Assembly: GCA_944990035.1 (NCBI GenBank)
Contig: CALYLX010000128.1
Location: forward strand, 186,001 to 250,000
Length of the DNA stretch: 64,000 bases
Direction of reading: 5' to 3'
DNA from: Clitopilus passeckerianus
Lineage: Eukaryota > Basidiomycota > Agaricomycetes > Agaricales > Entolomataceae
Translations under genes and position numbers: made by a program
Notes under the pieces: model-generated
Databases searched by the model: none
The model's input: only the letters and a program-made list of their open reading frames with translations
Told to the model about the DNA's origin: nothing
Shown here: piece by piece, positions 33,890 through 46,519 of the stretch
How the letters are laid out: every line of letters begins with the position of its first letter
Numbering within the stretch: the stretch's first letter is position 1

Positions 33890-35286
33890 TTATCCGGAAA
33901 ATTTGCTCGAAGGTGAGGTCCGCCGGCTTAGAGTAGTGGACTCCGTAGATTGGCTTAGTCGCTTCGAAATTTCTGAAGCCTCCGATGTTGACTGATATTC
34001 TGAAATGATCGTGGTTAGGAGTATGGTGGGATCTAGTGTTTCTCCATTATTGTTAGGATTGCCTGCTTGTGTCCTTGCATACACTTCCATGTTCTTTATG
34101 ACACGACAATTCTGCAGGAGTTTGATGTCAGAAAGCCTAGCACACAAAAGGGCAGTGCTTGATACTCACAGTCGTTGCCATCGTAAACAGGAATATACTG
34201 TTGAGATGATGTCAGTAGAATGTCTAAGATAAGTATATATACGCACGGAAACAGAAGGTGGTAAGCTTGCTCGGCATGAACATGCCCAAAAGCAGCCAGA
34301 GAAAATTGTATGGTTGTGGCTACGAGCACGGCTAACGACACACTCAATACGAAACCTCGGGAACTTATGAGGGAACTCACTGGTGACAGACACAAAGGAC
34401 GCAGATCCGTCTCGCATAATGAGTGTTACAAGAGGCGCTTCTTGCTTTTGACACTTCAAATGAGCTAAGGTCCACAAGATGATTTGTGTAACTCCTTTGC
34501 TTATCCTGGCAGTAATGCGTTCAATTGAAGCTCACCACTCGAGGACAGAACCACTCACGGAACTACTGCGATGAGAATTGGAGTATCTTGCAAGCCGCAG
34601 GACCCTGAGATGTGTACTTTGTTGAAGATCCAGAAGGCGACCACCATATTTATAGCAAACTCTGTCATGAGCACCGCGCCAACGCCGACATAAATCCTCC
34701 AAGTACGGTTGTAAAGGGCTATCACTACAGCCATGTTAGAACATATCAATTAGAGGCGAGTAGGATATCACACCTCGTATGGCTGAAGTCCACTCCAACA
34801 TCATGAAGATCGAGTGTCCTGAAATTAGCTGAATGATATACCAGGAGTAGCAAATTCGCCAAGGGATAGAGGTCGACACATAGAGTCGATTTACTGCGAC
34901 AATATTCAGGCTAGCATGACAGATGAGCGACTTTTCCGACGATCGCGAGCTGATTGCTTACATCTGCCCGAGAAGTCCGATATAGCGACTCCATAAGTAC
35001 TGCCATTTGACTTTACAAGAGTGTTTGCTGTTGAGACGTGAGCCGGGTGTTTCTGCAAGCTCAGGCAGAATGTGTATCGCACGTCCAGATATGCTCCCTC
35101 TCGTACTGCAGAGTAGAGGCCCAGTCGAATATGCTGAAGGACAGGAAGCAATCTGGAAGTTTAACCCCGAACAGTGAGCATGCAAGGAAGAGAGAAGGAA
35201 GTTGCATATCACTCACAAGACACAGTTTTTGTGGCTATCACCACTGAGTTTAACATGGCCTCCCTTGCCATCCTCGAACCACTCAT
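33890..35286 (-). CDS. DUF6533 membrane protein
   Basis: A multi-exon membrane protein of the large mushroom DUF6533 family. The N-terminal signature is assembled across introns as FDWASTLQYEREHIWT joined to VKWQYLWSRYIGLLGQ, matching the family pattern DHxLTLxREVxxIWxxxWxxxKxLFLxxRY. Further helices read LNIVAVNRLYVSTSIPWRIC, SWYIIQLISGHSIFMMLEWT, RIYVGVGAVLMTEFAINMVV and VLVATTIQFSLAAFG. The cytosolic tail (residues from ELSDIKLLQN) is Ser/Thr-rich and ends RRTSPSSKFSG. Three in-frame ATGs lie at 35286, 35271 and 35256; the first is used here. Many introns of about 50 bases interrupt it, so individual junctions are provisional. Function of the family is unknown. Confidence 0.75.
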
Positions 35287-36015
35287 GAGTTCAGCCATGC
35301 CAGTGACAGTTCCAGTTTAAGTGTTGGTGGGCCTCCAGGACACCAGATGGAAGGAGGCTTAAGAAGACCGAGGATATTGACACCAATCTTGTTCGCTCAA
35401 TTGCAACATGGGAACTTATCGAAGTAATCGAATAGACTTCCTCACGTAACGGACGAGAAAAATGCGGGCGACCCTGCAGCCCCTGAGGATTCAATTGGAT
35501 GATACCGATCAAACCTCTCCGATTTTGGTTTGTCTGGGGTTTTCGGTGTCCGCCCTGTGAGTGTGAGGGGCTCCGAAGATCATGTCTCCTGATTTCCTTT
35601 GCTTTTATAGTGGTCGGCGAAGGTTCCCCTGCAGGAATGATTTGAGGAGAGAATCCGGGTCTCGCGGATAGAATATTGCATTGAATTCTAAGTCGAAGGG
35701 ACTTCCATGTGCTACGCATCTTCCATGGGAGAGTCGGCGTAATTAGGGACAAGCCAAGAAGGTTCTGCCAGAGGAAATCAGACAAGCTTTCAGCCTAAGG
35801 CAAATGGTCGCCTCGAGGAATCGAACAGTCAGTTGACAGTGACACTTCTGAAGCTGATGCCGTAAGCACACAAGGATGATATTGATATCACATGACTACA
35901 ATCAAACGCGACCCGTAACGCTGTGACCTTGTGGTCCCGTGTCACACGCTTTGCTGCCAAAATCTGGCACTGAGCTTCACGCTAAGGGAGGCCTTCCACT
36001 CTTCACGTCTCGAGG
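35287..36015. other. Divergent intergenic region DUF6533 / MRC1
   Basis: About 730 bases. A 164-codon open frame occupies 35291-35785 on the minus strand. Its composition is rich in His, Arg, Ser and Gln, no domain is visible, and its end runs into the DUF6533 start, so I do not call it a gene. No RNA gene was found. Confidence 0.45.
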
Positions 36016-39000
36016 ATGCCGATTCACAATGATTCCTCGATCATACCCGACTCAACCACCTCCTCGTCTCCCATAATGACCCCTGCTATCAAGAGGGCCA
36101 CGCGTACTTATGGTCGTTCACGACCAGCAGCGGAGTCTCCCGGAGAGACTGACCTTTCCTTCTCGTCAAACACGGGTAATTCTGGTTCACAGTCAAGTCT
36201 TTATAGGACAGGGATAGCATTCAGCCAAGAAGAAGTCCCTCCAAGCTCTGAGGCAGAACTCTCATTCAATTCGGTCAATCAGGATGAAGAAGAGAGTGGC
36301 AACGAAAACGACGCGTCGAGCTCCTTCGCATGGAATTGGAGAAAGAAGCTCAAGGAGATAGATGAGCAAGATGACTTCGATTTTGCATCGCCAAAGGGAA
36401 ACAAGGGCAGAGACGCGTCGGTTCCGCGCCCTACGTCTAAAGAGCCCTCTTTGTCTCCTCAAAGGGAGAAACTTGACCAAATCCAGGAAGCATCAAATTC
36501 TCCCAAAACAAAAGCAAGTGTGCCTTTCAAAGAAGGTGTTACGGCAACCGTACCTTCTGTCTCCGACGAAAGTGACTCTGACCAGAGTCCCATCCGCCGT
36601 ACTGTCAAGCGAAGAACTCTGAAACGTGTTGACTCTGAGGGCGAAGCAGAGCCACCCAAATCTACCCCTCAATCGGAAGATCCTTCCTTTGCTTTCACAC
36701 CTCCGACTAAGGATCGAAACTCCCCAACACCACCTACCTCGGATGAAGACGAGGAGATGCCGTCGCGCATTTTACCAAAGAGCCAGAACAAAGGCAAGGG
36801 GAAGGCTCTCGAAAGGCCAGGAGTAGTGCCCCTGGAGCTCACAGAAAATCTGGGCGACTCAAGTTTCAAAGCTCCTGGAAAGAAATTGCGCACAAAGGTA
36901 AGCACAACAAGTTTTCTCTAGTTCTGGAACTCAGCGATAGAAACTTTTCTAGCGACCGACCAAGCAGGATCTCATTGAAACCGTGAAAGCACGCACAAGA
37001 CTCCTCGCAGATCAAAACCCATCAATACCGAGGAACGAACCTACAGTTGACTACTCAGTTACCAATTTAATGGCAATGCTTATAGGGTATGTCGTTCATT
37101 GTCTTTTTGTATCACTGCTCGGCTAACGTAATTCATAGTGACTCGGGGGCTCAAACTATGCCATCCTCTCAGCCTTCCGACACCGACACTATCAAAGACT
37201 TCTCTTCAGACGTCATACAGCCCTCCCCCCAGATTGAGCCCTGGCAGTCCGTTGCTGATTTAGGCGAAGGCCCCTCTTCTGTTCGCCCTGTGCGTAAGCT
37301 TAGGATCGCCTCTCCGAGTCCACTGTCGAAGAAACAACCCCCCAGGAACCTTGACCTAGACTCCGATGAGGAACTCCCAGACGTTTCAACTCTTTCTAAG
37401 GAGGCTCTGAGGCCCGATATGGCCAAGCTTGCGGAGACAAAGAAGAGGCTCGCCGAGCAAATGGTCGTTCGTCGTATGGAGGTGGACGAAGACAGTGATG
37501 ACGATCTACAGATTGTCGGTGCTCTCGACATGCAGACAGCCTTCAAGATGGAGGAGAAAGAGCGCAAGGCCGGGCGGAGGAAATCGATGCCCGAAAGTCG
37601 CAAGCGTCAATTGCAACTTGCTGCCCAGAGCAAGAAAGCTTTAGGCGGCACCCAGGACGGCAAGAAGCGAGGTGTTATCATCGAGGGGTTCAAGAGCAAG
37701 CAGGATCTAAACGCATCCTTGTTCCAAAGTATCCAGCAAGCGAACCGTCGAGTCATCGAGGACAAGGAGGCGAGGTGGACTCAGCTAGGTGGCGCGTTGA
37801 AGAAGAACCCGGAGGCGATAAATGCTACAGCCGAGGAGGTCGCGAAGAAATATGCAGAGCAAGCCCTGAAGAGCAAAGTCAAGCGCGAGGAAGGGACAGC
37901 CGACATGGAGGACGACGACGAGGAGGATGCGAGCGATCTTGATTGGGAAGAGGCGGAGGCTGATCGTGGTTCTGCCACACCTTCTCCTTCAAAGCCAAAC
38001 CCAGGCTTTGAGCAAGACGAGGAGAGTGAAAACGTCGGACTATCGACACTTCCCGCAGCCAAAGATGTTGATCAGGAGATGAGCCCAGTATATCCCAAAG
38101 CTGGCCGCGCGAAAGCCCGTGCTATCGTCGACTCTGACGAGGAGGACGAGAATCGACCGCCTTTGAAACCCTCCGCCTCTCCCGGCTTCTCTGCGACTCA
38201 ACTTGGTGCTAGCCCTCTGCCACCTCCAGCAGTAATGGGCCATCGTGGGTCTCTTTCATCAGTGGATGATCGTACCGAGGACGATGGCGACAAGGAAAAT
38301 GATAATTCGCGTATTTGGGACCGGAGCGAAGACAAGGAGAACAAGGCTGTTGCACGGCATTTGACAAGTCCTTGCTCACCTTTCGGCGAGCGGAAGCCCA
38401 CTATTAGCCGTATGGGCAGCCTCGCCGGCAGCTTCACCTGGTCTCCAGGCGTATCTCCCTCTGGAAGAAGCGACAAGGCTGAGGATCGACGAAAGCCTTT
38501 CCAGGACTTGATGGATGCTGATGATCCATTCTCCTCACCAGCTCGCTCTGCTAAACCCTCATCTTTCCTTGCCAAACTACATGAGAGTTCCCCTGCCGCC
38601 AAAGGTCGCCCATCCCCCGAGGACGAAAACTCCAATATCGCGAGCTCGTCAAGGGCTGCAGCCTTAGAACCTAGCTTCTCCGACTTGTTCGAGTCGGGTA
38701 CTGCCAAGCAGCCTGTGAAGAGCTTCTTCAAGAGTCCCGGCGGTCCCTTGTCAGGTCTGGCGGCTGCCTTCTCAGACGATGTGAGGTTGTTTAAAGTTCT
38801 CATTTTTTAGTACTAATGTCGTTTTGACAGGAGGATACAGCACCTTTCAGAGGCCCTCGCATTGATGATGAGTTGGGTCTAACACAGGACGTTGCGCTAG
38901 AGCCAGCATTCCTTCTCGGTACGCAATCCCAGCGAAGAGCAGACCAGATCTTCGAGAAGGAACAAGAGTATCTCATTGAGGCTGCTGCCGCTGAGAAGCT

Positions 39001-40678
39001 CCAGAAAGAGCCAACATTATATGTGGATGAAATCGGGTAGGTCCCTTCCCAGTCTCTAAACAGTACCTTTTCTGACGAAACACTGCCAGTTTCTTGACCC
39101 AGACCAAGCCTAACACCTCCAGCCCGGAGGTTTACCGCCAACCGCCTACGCCTAGCCAATTCATGCCGTTCACTCAATCTCAGAGCTCCGCAAGGAAACC
39201 CCTCCGAACACTCTCATTCACCGCCTCGAGTCCCGTGCACTCAGAATCTCCAGCGCAGTTGACGAGGCTTCGCAAACGAAGTAAATCTCCAACCTCGCCT
39301 TCTACAAACCTCTCCAGATCTGTCACGGCGTTTGAACGCCCTCCCAAGAATGCATTCGATGCATTGAAAGAGGGTGCTATCAGGAAGGAGAAGCACGACC
39401 AGAAGAGATTGGAGAAATCCGAGTTCATCGAAGGAGAGGCCCAGGAATCAGACGACGACGAAATGGTTGGGTTTGGTTTGGTCAAGAAGAAGGACGACGA
39501 TGAGGAAGACGGAGAAGATCTCGACCAGGATTTGCCCGCCCTTGTGGATAATCATAAGATGGACGAGAATGAGGAGAACGCCGAGCTGGTCCTGAAGAAA
39601 TTCCAGTAAGCTTCCAATACTGCTAGTTTAAAAGCGGGCGACTGACCACCGGCAAACTATAGAGAACAAGCGGAGCAGGATGATGCAGAACTCGAAAAGT
39701 ACCATCAGAAAGCTGTTCAAGGAGAGTTCAGGAAGAAGAAACGCGGCCAAGGGCTTGGACTCGACGACAGCGATGACAGTGACTTAGAGGACGATGCAGC
39801 GAGGCTTCGTCGCAGGATGCACAAGCGGCCAAGAATCGACAGGGAGGATATCAATGAGCTTGGTGAGATGCGGCAGCAAGCTAGCATGCCAGACAATAAC
39901 TAAAACTTCTATGTCAGGGAAACATTCAGAAACGGCGGCATTTTACAATATCTATCATCAAGACTTGACCGCCATGGAGGGAGACTTTGATCATCTGGCA
40001 AACTCTCAGCCTCCAGACGTCATGATGGCCGACGAAGAAGACGACCGTGAGCTTGCTTCGGATGGAGAGGAGGGAGATGAAAATGCCCCGCCGAGAGAGA
40101 GGGAGACAATCTCTGCCCATCAAGTCCAGCAGGAGTTGAGAGAAAGAGCGCAGTTGATGAAGGTAAGGTTTGAACCCCTGGTGGCTGAATTGAGCTCTGA
40201 CCCCTGGCTTATAGGAAACTGATTTTGACGCTTCAAACCTCGATTGGATGGAGGAAGATGAAGACGAAGAAGAGCTGGTCGTTAAAACCGTTACTGCACC
40301 TCGCCTACAGGCGAGAGGTGCAGTTGATGGTGAAGCAAGCGGTCTTCCTGTTCGTTTACACCTCTCTATCACCTTGACACACCAAAGCTGACGATAACTC
40401 TCATCTAGACACCGCCATCGACCCTCGTGTCCGAGCGAAGCGTCATGTGGGCAAAACAAGAAGGTAGATCCCGAACTGCAGGCACCACTGGTCGATCGGT
40501 GGGAGGCGCAGCGGTCACGGGACACAGGGCGAAGTCTGGAGGAGGCTCTGTACGGGGATCGCGTTCGTCAGCGAGCGCTAGCTCGGTAAGCAAGGCCGAG
40601 CAACAGCGTAAGCCCCTGAAGGCGCAGAAGAGTGTACTTGGAACTGTTGCAGCCGAGAGAAGTGCAAGGTTCAAGTAA
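36016..40678 (+). CDS. MRC1: DNA replication checkpoint mediator Mrc1 / claspin
   Basis: Mrc1 travels with the replication fork, stabilises it and passes the replication-stress signal to the checkpoint kinase. The product has about 1,400 residues, mostly charged and disordered. Features: an N-terminus with GSQSSLYRTGIAFSQEE, long acidic-basic stretches, and more than ten SQ/TQ sites that phosphatidylinositol-kinase-like kinases target (for example LTQDVA, LGTQSQRR, FLTQTKP, FTQSQSS). The conserved C-terminal region reads ALVDNHKMDENEENAELVLK, then KFQEQAEQDDAELEKYH, ARLRRRMHKRPRIDREDINE and NLDWMEEDEDEEEL. That last half matches the Mrc1-like domain. Ten or so short introns were placed; all leave the frame open. 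Three ACGCGT cores lie in the first 400 bases of coding sequence. Confidence 0.88.
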
Positions 40679-41109
40679 AAGTAAAGTTGAGGAGGAAAAC
40701 CTCGAAGACTGGACACTGTAACATGTATACATCATTGTTGACGTCGATCCTCAAATGCCTTGGTATGGTATATGGTATTTTTATTGCTATCGTTTCCTGT
40801 TATGTTCGTTATCTATTATGTAGTTTTTGTATTAGGCCTACTAGCCCTTTTAAGTAAAAAGAAACAACCAGACGTGACAATTGAGCGAGCAACTACAAGC
40901 AAGCACAAAACTCGTCGAAAGCACCAGAAATAACAACTAAGTAATGTTAACGAATAAAAGTAATAGTACAAGTTCCTTCGGTTATTGGATATGAGTAATT
41001 TTCGAACAGGGTATAATAGATGGAAGCAACAGCCGGTATCAAGAAAACCGCGCAGTCCAGAAAGTGTACGTGGGGCGTCACAGCGGAGAGGTAAGGGTAA
41101 AAGGTGTCT
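40679..41109. other. Convergent spacer MRC1 / small membrane protein gene
   Basis: About 430 bases, AT-rich, holding two 3' untranslated regions. No gene was seen. Confidence 0.5.
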
Positions 41110-41564
41110 CTAGTGGTATGCTTTGCCTCCAAGTGGTCGGCCGAGGTGTATCCATGATGCTTTTGGTCGTGGTGGTGGAGAGGTTATGCGTGGTGCTTGA
41201 CGCGTTCGCGAAGAGCTGCGTCGCTTCCTATTGCTTGTCTGTATCTGCGCCCAAGTATTAGTCGGGCGGTCGTCAACCAGGGGTTGAACACATACCTTAT
41301 GACGAAGCAAGATAAGCTTAGCCATGTTGGCTGGAGGCCCACTCTCCCGGAAGGGATTGCCTGATAACACAAAAAAGAAAGTGGTTCGATGAGTGCGCAG
41401 CGGGGGTATATATAAGCGAACGTACGTGAGGCGACATATGCAAGACCAGCTTCATGTGCGTCGAGAGGTTCGTCAACGGCCATGAGCGAAGCCCATAGAG
41501 CGGGCATAAATACATAGACGAAGACCAAGGCCGCTATTGAGCTGAGAAACATAAGGGCCAACAT
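41110..41564 (-). CDS. Small single-pass membrane protein, unrecognised
   Basis: I do not recognise this protein. It begins with a strong hydrophobic segment (MLALMFLSSIAALVFVYVFM) that would act as signal anchor. Two introns with good borders (GTACGT..TATCAG of 65 bases, GTATGT..GCGCAG of 51 bases) give ASRNPFRESGPPANMAKLIL, then LLRHKIQTSNRKRRSSS and a basic, proline-rich end GRPLGGKAYH, stopping at 41110. Left unspliced, the same ATG reads through to 41184 as one 126-codon frame ending ERVKHHA, because both introns lack stops in that frame. Which form is made cannot be told here. It is divergent from the tafazzin gene over 236 bases. Confidence 0.55.
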
Positions 41565-41800
41565 TGTGACTCGCGCCTATGGAACGCGCGAGCAAGCCAC
41601 CTCAAACAGTGAGGGGAAGGGGATGAACAGCGTACAGAGAGACCCCAATGGGAAATCCGCCAGTTTTTGTTGGGGGACCGACCGTCGAAACGAACGACAA
41701 TTGGTTTACGTAACTAAACTTTGATGACGGTTGTCTCCTTTCGTGATTTCCGGTGTGAAGCGGAAATTCAAGTTGCCGATGTCCCCACTTGCAATTCCTT

Positions 41801-43010
41801 ATGGCTTCCTCTTTCCTGTCCACCGCGACGATCACATCGGTGGGTCTCGTATGCAAGGCTGTGTTCAACCTCGGAATAGCCTCAGTTACAGTCAATGGAC
41901 TGCATAACCTCAGAACTGCGCTCGAGAGCGACAGAAGAAATAATGGCCACGGCGTCGTAACTGGTAAGAACATCAAAATGGAACGTCTGCCCTGAATTCA
42001 CAAATTTTAGTGTCCAATCACATCTCAACGTGAGGGAAAAGGCTTTCACATCGTACCTGTTCTTCATGCTGTTTCCAGGCTAGATGACCCACTTACGTGG
42101 GGTGTACTCCCAGCAAGATACTATCTCAGTTCTCGAACTACTCGCTGGGCTCTGGGGGCTTCTGACATCATGTTCACCAACCCGTGAGTCTGTTCTCCGC
42201 CACCTGCAAATCCACAGAGGGAGCCAACTCGTCCGCCACTGCAAGCTAGTGTGTTCTCGACCTTCTTTAGGCTAGGGCAAACTATCGAAACTTTCCGGGG
42301 TAAAGGCGTCAACCAACCCGCGGTTGATCTTGCCATAGAGAAGCTGGACCAGGGAGGTTGGGTACGTCAACGAAATTCCTTGTCGGAATACGATCACACC
42401 ACCTAACACATCAACAAATCCTATTCATTAGGTGCACCTCTATGGGGAAGGCAAAGTCAATCAGTCCAACCAATTGCCCAGAGACGAACATGGGGTAGCC
42501 CACCTTCCTCGATTCAAGTGGGGCGTGTAAGTTCTTGGACTGAATACTAATATCCCCACTTCGGACTCATTTCTCAATTGCAACAGCGGCCGAATACTGA
42601 TGGAAACTGCCAAACCGCCAACTGTGATACCAATATGGCTCACCGGCTTCGATACACTCATGCCTGAGGGACGCAAATTTCCGTACAAGTACTTCCCCCG
42701 ACCCGGTGCTCAACTTAGTGTTACATTCGGCGATCCGATACCTTCAGACCTCATACACACCGCACTATCGAAGCTTGGGTCTAGATTCCCCCCTCTGGAA
42801 GACGACACCCAGCCACCATCTTCCAAAGGCTGGATCGGGGCCGAAGTAACATCAACACTGGAGGAGACCCTTCCCCCGGGTGATGTCGACCAACGAACAC
42901 TGGAAATACTCAAGATACGTTCAGAAGTTACTGCCATCATTCACGACAGCGTAGAGGCTCTTGGTAGATCTATTTGTGGTGATACGCTCACTCGGACAAA
43001 GAATAATTAG
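41801..43010 (+). CDS. TAZ1: Tafazzin, cardiolipin transacylase
   Basis: Tafazzin remodels the acyl chains of mitochondrial cardiolipin by transfer from phosphatidylcholine, at the mitochondrial membranes facing the intermembrane space. Key blocks after splicing: the N-terminal VSNHISTLDDPLTWGVLP, with the NHxxxxD acyltransferase motif; RWALGASDIMFTNPLFSTFF; RLGQTIETFRGKGVNQPAVD; KLDQGGWVHLYGEGKVNQ; and RFKWGVGRILMETAKPPTVI, then PIWLTGFDTLMPEGRKF. The intron that splits the motif (GTGAGG..TCCAG) restores TLDDP. About 300 residues, slightly longer than the yeast protein because of an insert near the C-terminus (DDTQPPSSKGWIG). The ATG at 41801 is the first that gives an N-terminal hydrophobic segment. 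Confidence 0.94.
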
Positions 43011-43068
43011 AAGTGTCAAGATTCGTCATTTGCATTTAATATAATGTTAGACATAGACCTATCTATTT

Positions 43069-45530
43069 TTAATATAGACCTTGTTCCTCCAGCTCAGCTA
43101 GAATATTATATCGTTCTAGAATATGCTGCAACCTCTCGGACATCTGGTCTGGGGCTCCCTTCCCCGCCTGGTGCGTGCCGGCGGCATGACCCTCGGGTTC
43201 ATTGATGGTGTTCATCTGGGTGCCCGTACTATTGAGTACCGCATTTTGGTGGAGAGCGGCGTACTGTCGATGTTCTCGAGCAATGGCAAACTCGACAGTT
43301 GAACAAGTCCCCAGATGACGGATATCTGTTTGGCCTGGGTAGAAGAACGCTGTAACGGCCTGCAGAAACATCAAACATTGAATAACTCCTCTAGCTGGCG
43401 TGCAAGAGGAAGAAAAACGCACAATCATGACATAGAACACAACCATCATCATTCCTTCAGCCCAGTTCGTCTTCGCGTCGGCCGTAACGTAGTTGACCAA
43501 GAAGCAAGCGCCGAGAAGAACCCCAACCTCAAACAAGTTGAACACGAGTGTAAGAGGCTTTTGAGCGCACCATGCGACGATAACGGTGAAGGGCAACCAG
43601 AAGATGAAGAACTGGATGGCCAAGTCGATGGAGCGGCCCTTGGCTAAGGTGGAGATTGGTGATGGTGCGCCGACGTAGTGAGTGAAGTTGGCCCGTATGA
43701 AATGTGCGGCTGAAAGGATTCCATCCGCAGCGTAGGAGACGAACGGCAGCACGATCAGGCCGAAGTACCTAGGGGAATTGAATAAATAGATACCACAATA
43801 CGCAGAAACCGGCTTACTGGGGCTTCAACCCTAGCCTCTGTTCAACAGGATGAATATCGGTCACCAACTAGACATACATTATCAGGTTTCTGGACTCCAA
43901 AAGAGAAAGTAGAGAGGCCTTACAAATTCAGCAGTAACAGCAGTCATCGCGACCACAACGATGAGCATGACAATGCAAATCCAAGAATCAATTTCGGGCT
44001 CCTCCTCTTCTAGACTTGCAATATCGGCTTTGAATGAATCAGGCGCTTCTTCGTCCATCGTGCTTGTTTCTCCAGGTGGGTTGTGAAGGTAGAAACGGGA
44101 ACAAATGTAACTGTGGGTGGAAGCATCAGTATCAAGTCTGGTACTACAGCCTGATGGTGGAAGGACCTACACAATCAACAGGAAGATGGCCAAAGCCCGA
44201 CTAAGCTTCAACAAGTCGCCACGAACAGCGTCGGTCAAATCAGCCTCGGCACGTTGTGTTTGAGTGGACACGAGGCGGTCAAGAGACTCAAAGAACGCGA
44301 GGGGTAGGAGCAGCGTCAAGGCACTGGAGAATGAACAAAAGAAATGAGTTAAGGGACAACAATTAGGATCCTGATTCACTTACCCCATGGTAAGGAGGGA
44401 ATGATTGAGATGCACGAAGTGTGGGTGAAGTTCTTGGGACATGACGCGGGCACCACCGGTGATGAAGGCGGTCCCTGGAACCAATAGCAGGCGCAGAAGT
44501 ACAACGCCTGCGACGGTGGATTGCAAAAGGCGAAGCCTGATTGATAGCGGAGAGCGTGAGCATTTAGGCATGGGTGAGAGGAATAAATTATATTCTTACT
44601 CGCATTTGGTCAAGAGCACCAATGCTAGAGAAGCTTCCACGGCGCTTGGGGTGGGTCAGGAATACTGTCAGAAGATGGTAAAGGTAGGCGCTCACTTGTT
44701 CAACGAGATGATGATCAAGTCCCCTACAGCTCTGCCACAGTAAAGCGCGAGCTGTTCGCCTCCGTAGTCCAGGAGTTTGCTCAGAGGGATGATAGCAAGG
44801 AAGTTGACTGACGAAACATGAGATTGAGCATATATTGAATTCTTGTCGACTCACGAATGAACTTGGCTATGTGCGAAACCTTGGAGAAATGGACTCCCCA
44901 TGCGATAGGAATAAAGATGAGGAGGACATTCAGATCTATTCATCGCAAAAGTTAGCGAAAGAAGAAAGTAGTTGCAACCCAGTTCTTACATGTGAAGGTA
45001 GCCAGTTTCTTCAGGCTAGCCTTCCATCCAACACGAGTTCTTCCCTTGCCTTGAACCCTCTCCCATATTGTGTGTTCCCTCTTCAACCTCTTGAACAACT
45101 GCGAGAACCGTGTTATTCTTCCGACTCTACGGTCGCGGTCTTCCGTCAATGTTGATGCCTGACTCTCTTCGTCGGATTCTCGTGGGCGGGAAGGGGTCCA
45201 TGGCGCATGCAACGGTGTATCTGGTGCTGCAGCGAAGTAGGGAATGGGCAAAGCCGATGGCAAAGCGGACCTAGGACGGGCGCTTGGGACTCCTGGGCTG
45301 AGCTCAACAGGATTGAACCGCGAATCAATGGTTCCTTCTATCGTAATATGCCTTGTACTGCCGTCGTCACTCCAAATACTATGCCCTAAAAGCTCTCTTG
45401 AATGGGGGTTGGGCAACCTGAACGATGATCGCGATGCCGCAGCCGGTGCAGGTCGAGCGCTCAGATTCGTTGAGTGGCGGGTCAGGGAATCCCATGCGCG
45501 TTGACGATGTTGACTGCGATCACCTTCCAT
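43069..45530 (-). CDS. Vacuolar Ca2+/H+ exchanger of the CAX family, copy 1
   Basis: CAX exchangers (yeast Vcx1) load Ca2+ into the vacuole using its proton gradient. This copy has a long N-terminal cytosolic tail of about 190 residues, Ser/Arg-rich, ending KKLATFTCK. The first helix follows, then the alpha-1 repeat YCGRAVGDLIIISLNNTVEA. Then come LLVPGTAFITGGARVMSQEL, HFVHLNHSLLTMGVLTLLLP, an acidic loop (ASLEEEEPEIDSW), and the alpha-2 half with YFGLIVLPFVSYAADGILSA, VNYVTADAKTNWAEGMMMV and the C-terminal tail. The GN/DxxE-type signature GDLIxxSLNNTVE and the second-repeat pattern YVTADAKTNWxEG are diagnostic. Ten or so introns. It lies head-to-tail with a second CAX gene at 46520-48471, so the pair looks like a tandem duplication. 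Confidence 0.93.
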
Positions 45531-46519
45531 AGCGAGGATACTTCAGAACTTCAGAACGAGACCAGCTCGAACTCAATGGTGAAGGTGGTAAGAGAACCAG
45601 CTCTGTTTAATTTTAGACCCAACAGCGCGCGCTGTGACTATACACAGACCTCAGTAGCAAGGGGCTACGTGATTTCTCCGTTTCATGCACTGCCCATCGT
45701 TCATCAAATGGTAACCAACCCCTCAACACTTCGCCTCACAGCAGCCTTTTACTGAAGAGACAGGATATTATATCTCGGAACCGATTTTGGATGCGTGGAG
45801 GGAGGCATGGCGGTCAGCTATGGACATAGGCCCAAAGCTGGGGTTATTACTTGCAAGATCTCACACGTCAATGCGTCAAGCTATTCCCATACACCTGCCG
45901 TATACCTTTGCAGCAACATATAACGTCCCTGTTCTCCACTTTGAATGGGCTGCGTGGGCGGGGTCGGTCTTATCAAGCTTCAAGCTTCATTCTCAAGTTC
46001 CCAGCCAGCTTCCGGGGGCGACGAAATCCACAACTATTTCAGACGCTCCACGTTCCAACATTCATAATCAATAATGGTCCCTCGCAGGCAGGCAATTCCA
46101 CCTGGGAAGTATGTCTTGAGGCACCTTCGTCACCCGACTCGACAGCCGGATGCAAGCCGGATTCGTCTCTGTAAATGCGCCCAAGATCCTGTCGCCCGTC
46201 CTCCGCACTGCGAGCGAAAGCTTGATACGTTCTGGCATTGGCTCAGGGAGGGATGGGGCATGGTATCCCGCGAGCCTGTTCTCGTCGATCTGCAATGATA
46301 GCGCGTCCGTAGTTGCAATACGTCTATGGTTGGTGTGAGCAGCATTCTCCCCTTCATTTCTGGAACATGTAGACTCAGAAGCATTAGCGTTGCTTAATAT
46401 CATCCCCTCGTGCACGTAGAGGGCCCATCGTGGAATATCTTGATACGACGGAAAGTACCGCAGTGTGGTTATCCAACATCGAGCAACTCAGCTACATAAA
46501 CACTAGCAAAGATATTTGC
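45531..46519. other. Intergenic region between the two CAX genes
   Basis: Nearly 1 kb upstream of copy 1 and downstream of copy 2. Short open frames occur on both strands (for example 45787-46074 and 46074-46298 on the plus strand), but none has a domain or splice partner. I see no remnant of a CAX exon here. Confidence 0.45.

Noticed and set aside
35291..35785. 164-codon open frame on the minus strand upstream of the DUF6533 gene
   Set aside because: Composition is rich in His, Arg, Gln and Ser with no domain, membrane segment or splice partner, and its stop overlaps the DUF6533 start region. A chance frame is the simpler reading.
35810..35860. Sequence GAATCGAAC resembling a reversed tRNA B-box
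   Set aside because: The flanking bases do not pair into a T-arm or acceptor stem and no A-box lies at the right distance.
45787..46415. Overlapping open frames on both strands between the CAX genes
   Set aside because: None has a recognisable motif; their frames are mutually exclusive, and no splice model gives a longer conserved product.
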